Origin: an uncultured Eubacteriales bacterium
GTDB lineage: Bacteria; Bacillota; Clostridia; UMGS1810
NCBI GenBank assembly: GCA_900555295.1
Contig: USKN01000121.1
Location: 1-5,807, forward strand
Direction: 5' to 3'
DNA length: 5,807 nt
The first letter of the stretch is position 1; every line of letters begins with the position of its first letter. Of the stretch, positions 5,195 through 5,807 are shown in pieces. The translations under genes were made by a program, and so were the position numbers. The notes beneath the pieces were generated by a model that worked only from the letters and a program-made list of their open reading frames with translations, had not been told where the DNA came from and did not search any database.

Positions 5195-5807
5195 TTAAAT
5201 TACTTTGCCGTTTTGTATATTAAAATATTTACAGTCGCCCTTTAAAACTTCTTTTTCGGTTGACGTAATTATTATTTGCCTGTTTTTTATATTTTCCAAA
5301 AAAAATGTTTTTCTCTTTTCGTCCAATTCGCTTAAAATATCGTCCAAAAGCAATATGGGCTGCTGCCCCGTTATATCCTTTATTATTTCACACTCGGCAA
5401 GCTTTAATTTTAAAACGCAAGTTCTTATTTGCCCCTGTGAACCGTATTTTTTTATGCTTTTACCGTTCATAAGTATTTCTATATCGTCACGGTGAGGACC
5501 GCACAATGTAATTTTTTTATCCAAATCACGCTCTAAATTTTCTTCAATTCTTTTTATAATATTGCTTTTGTCGCAAAAATCGCCTTTTATATTTGCCGAA
5601 TACAAAATTTTAATGTTTTCTCTTTCGTTTTCGTAATTTAATAAATTTATATAGCTGTTTAAATTTTGTATCGCCTCATTGCGGTATTTGCAAATAACCG
5701 CGGCACATTCAGCCAAATTTAAATTCCAAATATCTATTGTGGAAAGCATTTTTTTATTGCCCGATTTTAAAATATTGTTTCTTTGAGCCAATATTTTATA
5801 ATATTTT
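5195..5807 (-). CDS. recF: RecF, DNA replication and repair protein (C-terminal 203 residues, partial)
   Basis: RecF is an SMC/ABC-type ATPase that binds gapped DNA and acts with RecO and RecR to load RecA at stalled forks and single-strand gaps. The frame is open to the right edge, so the N-terminal part with the Walker A motif (about 155 residues by comparison with the usual length of about 360) lies outside. Seen, counted from the first complete codon at 5806: KYYKILAQRNNILK (1-14), the family's conserved Y-x-x-(V/I)-L-x-Q-R-N; GPHRDD (103-108); the ABC signature SQGQIRT (123-129); Walker B ILLLDDILSELD (151-162) with its D-loop; and a short terminal strand ending at TAA 5197-5195. All conserved C-terminal motifs are intact. 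A TTG codon at 5791 is internal and not the real start. The gene is more AT-rich than the gyrase genes (see findings). Confidence 0.95.
   Translation of the reverse strand, partial: KYYKILAQRNNILKSGNKKMLSTIDIWNLNLAECAAVICKYRNEAIQNLNSYINLLNYENERENIKILYSANIKGDFCDKSNIIKRIEENLERDLDKKITLCGPHRDDIEILMNGKSIKKYGSQGQIRTCVLKLKLAECEIIKDITGQQPILLLDDILSELDEKRKTFFLENIKNRQIIITSTEKEVLKGDCKYFNIQNGKVI

Noticed and set aside
5789..5791. A TTG codon that could be read as the start of a short 198-aa protein.
   Set aside because: The frame continues upstream to the window edge with RecF-like sequence (KYYKILAQRN), so this is an internal leucine of a truncated-by-window recF.
1..5807. Search for a mobile element, phage gene, defence system, CRISPR array, tRNA or rRNA.
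   Set aside because: No such signal was seen. Gene order is the conserved Firmicutes recF-remB-gyrB-gyrA block, and all spacers are under 60 bp.

Overview
The window is one stretch of a core bacterial chromosome with every gene on the minus strand. In transcription order, from high to low coordinates, it holds the C-terminal part of recF, then remB (DUF370), gyrB, gyrA, and the N-terminal part of a multi-pass membrane protein resembling the YczE/DUF6198 family. The order recF-remB-gyrB-gyrA is the origin-proximal arrangement of Firmicutes (in Bacillus subtilis: dnaA-dnaN-yaaA-recF-yaaB/remB-gyrB-gyrA). dnaA, dnaN and oriC are therefore expected just beyond position 5807, outside the window. 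Low GC, frequent ATA codons, the presence of RemB and the short Gram-positive-type GyrB point to Firmicutes, most likely a member of Clostridia. The species cannot be told from the sequence alone.

Layout. Positions 5195-5806 encode the last 203 residues of RecF. A 50-bp pyrimidine-rich spacer (plus strand) follows, then remB (4887-5144). An AT-rich spacer at 4832-4886 contains a perfect inverted repeat and a plausible promoter. gyrB (2921-4831) is followed after 13 bp by gyrA (343-2907), which has a very strong ribosome binding site. After 26 bp with no terminator, the membrane protein gene begins at 316 and runs off the left edge. No stretch over 300 bases lacks a gene, and I see no tRNA, rRNA, CRISPR, insertion sequence or terminator.

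How the genes relate. GyrA and GyrB form the A2B2 DNA gyrase that introduces negative supercoils. RecF loads or stabilises recombination proteins at gaps and stalled forks. RemB belongs to a family of small DNA-binding regulators. The membrane protein has no obvious link to DNA topology, but its spacing suggests it is co-transcribed with gyrA.

This is mostly a conserved housekeeping region, and I do not see a new multi-gene system. The points worth a second look lie in details. GyrA has an acidic tail built from six X-Glu-Asn repeats. Several drug-contact positions in both gyrase subunits have non-standard residues. There is a sharp GC step between recF/remB and the gyrase genes, and an AT-only palindrome sits over the putative gyrB promoter.
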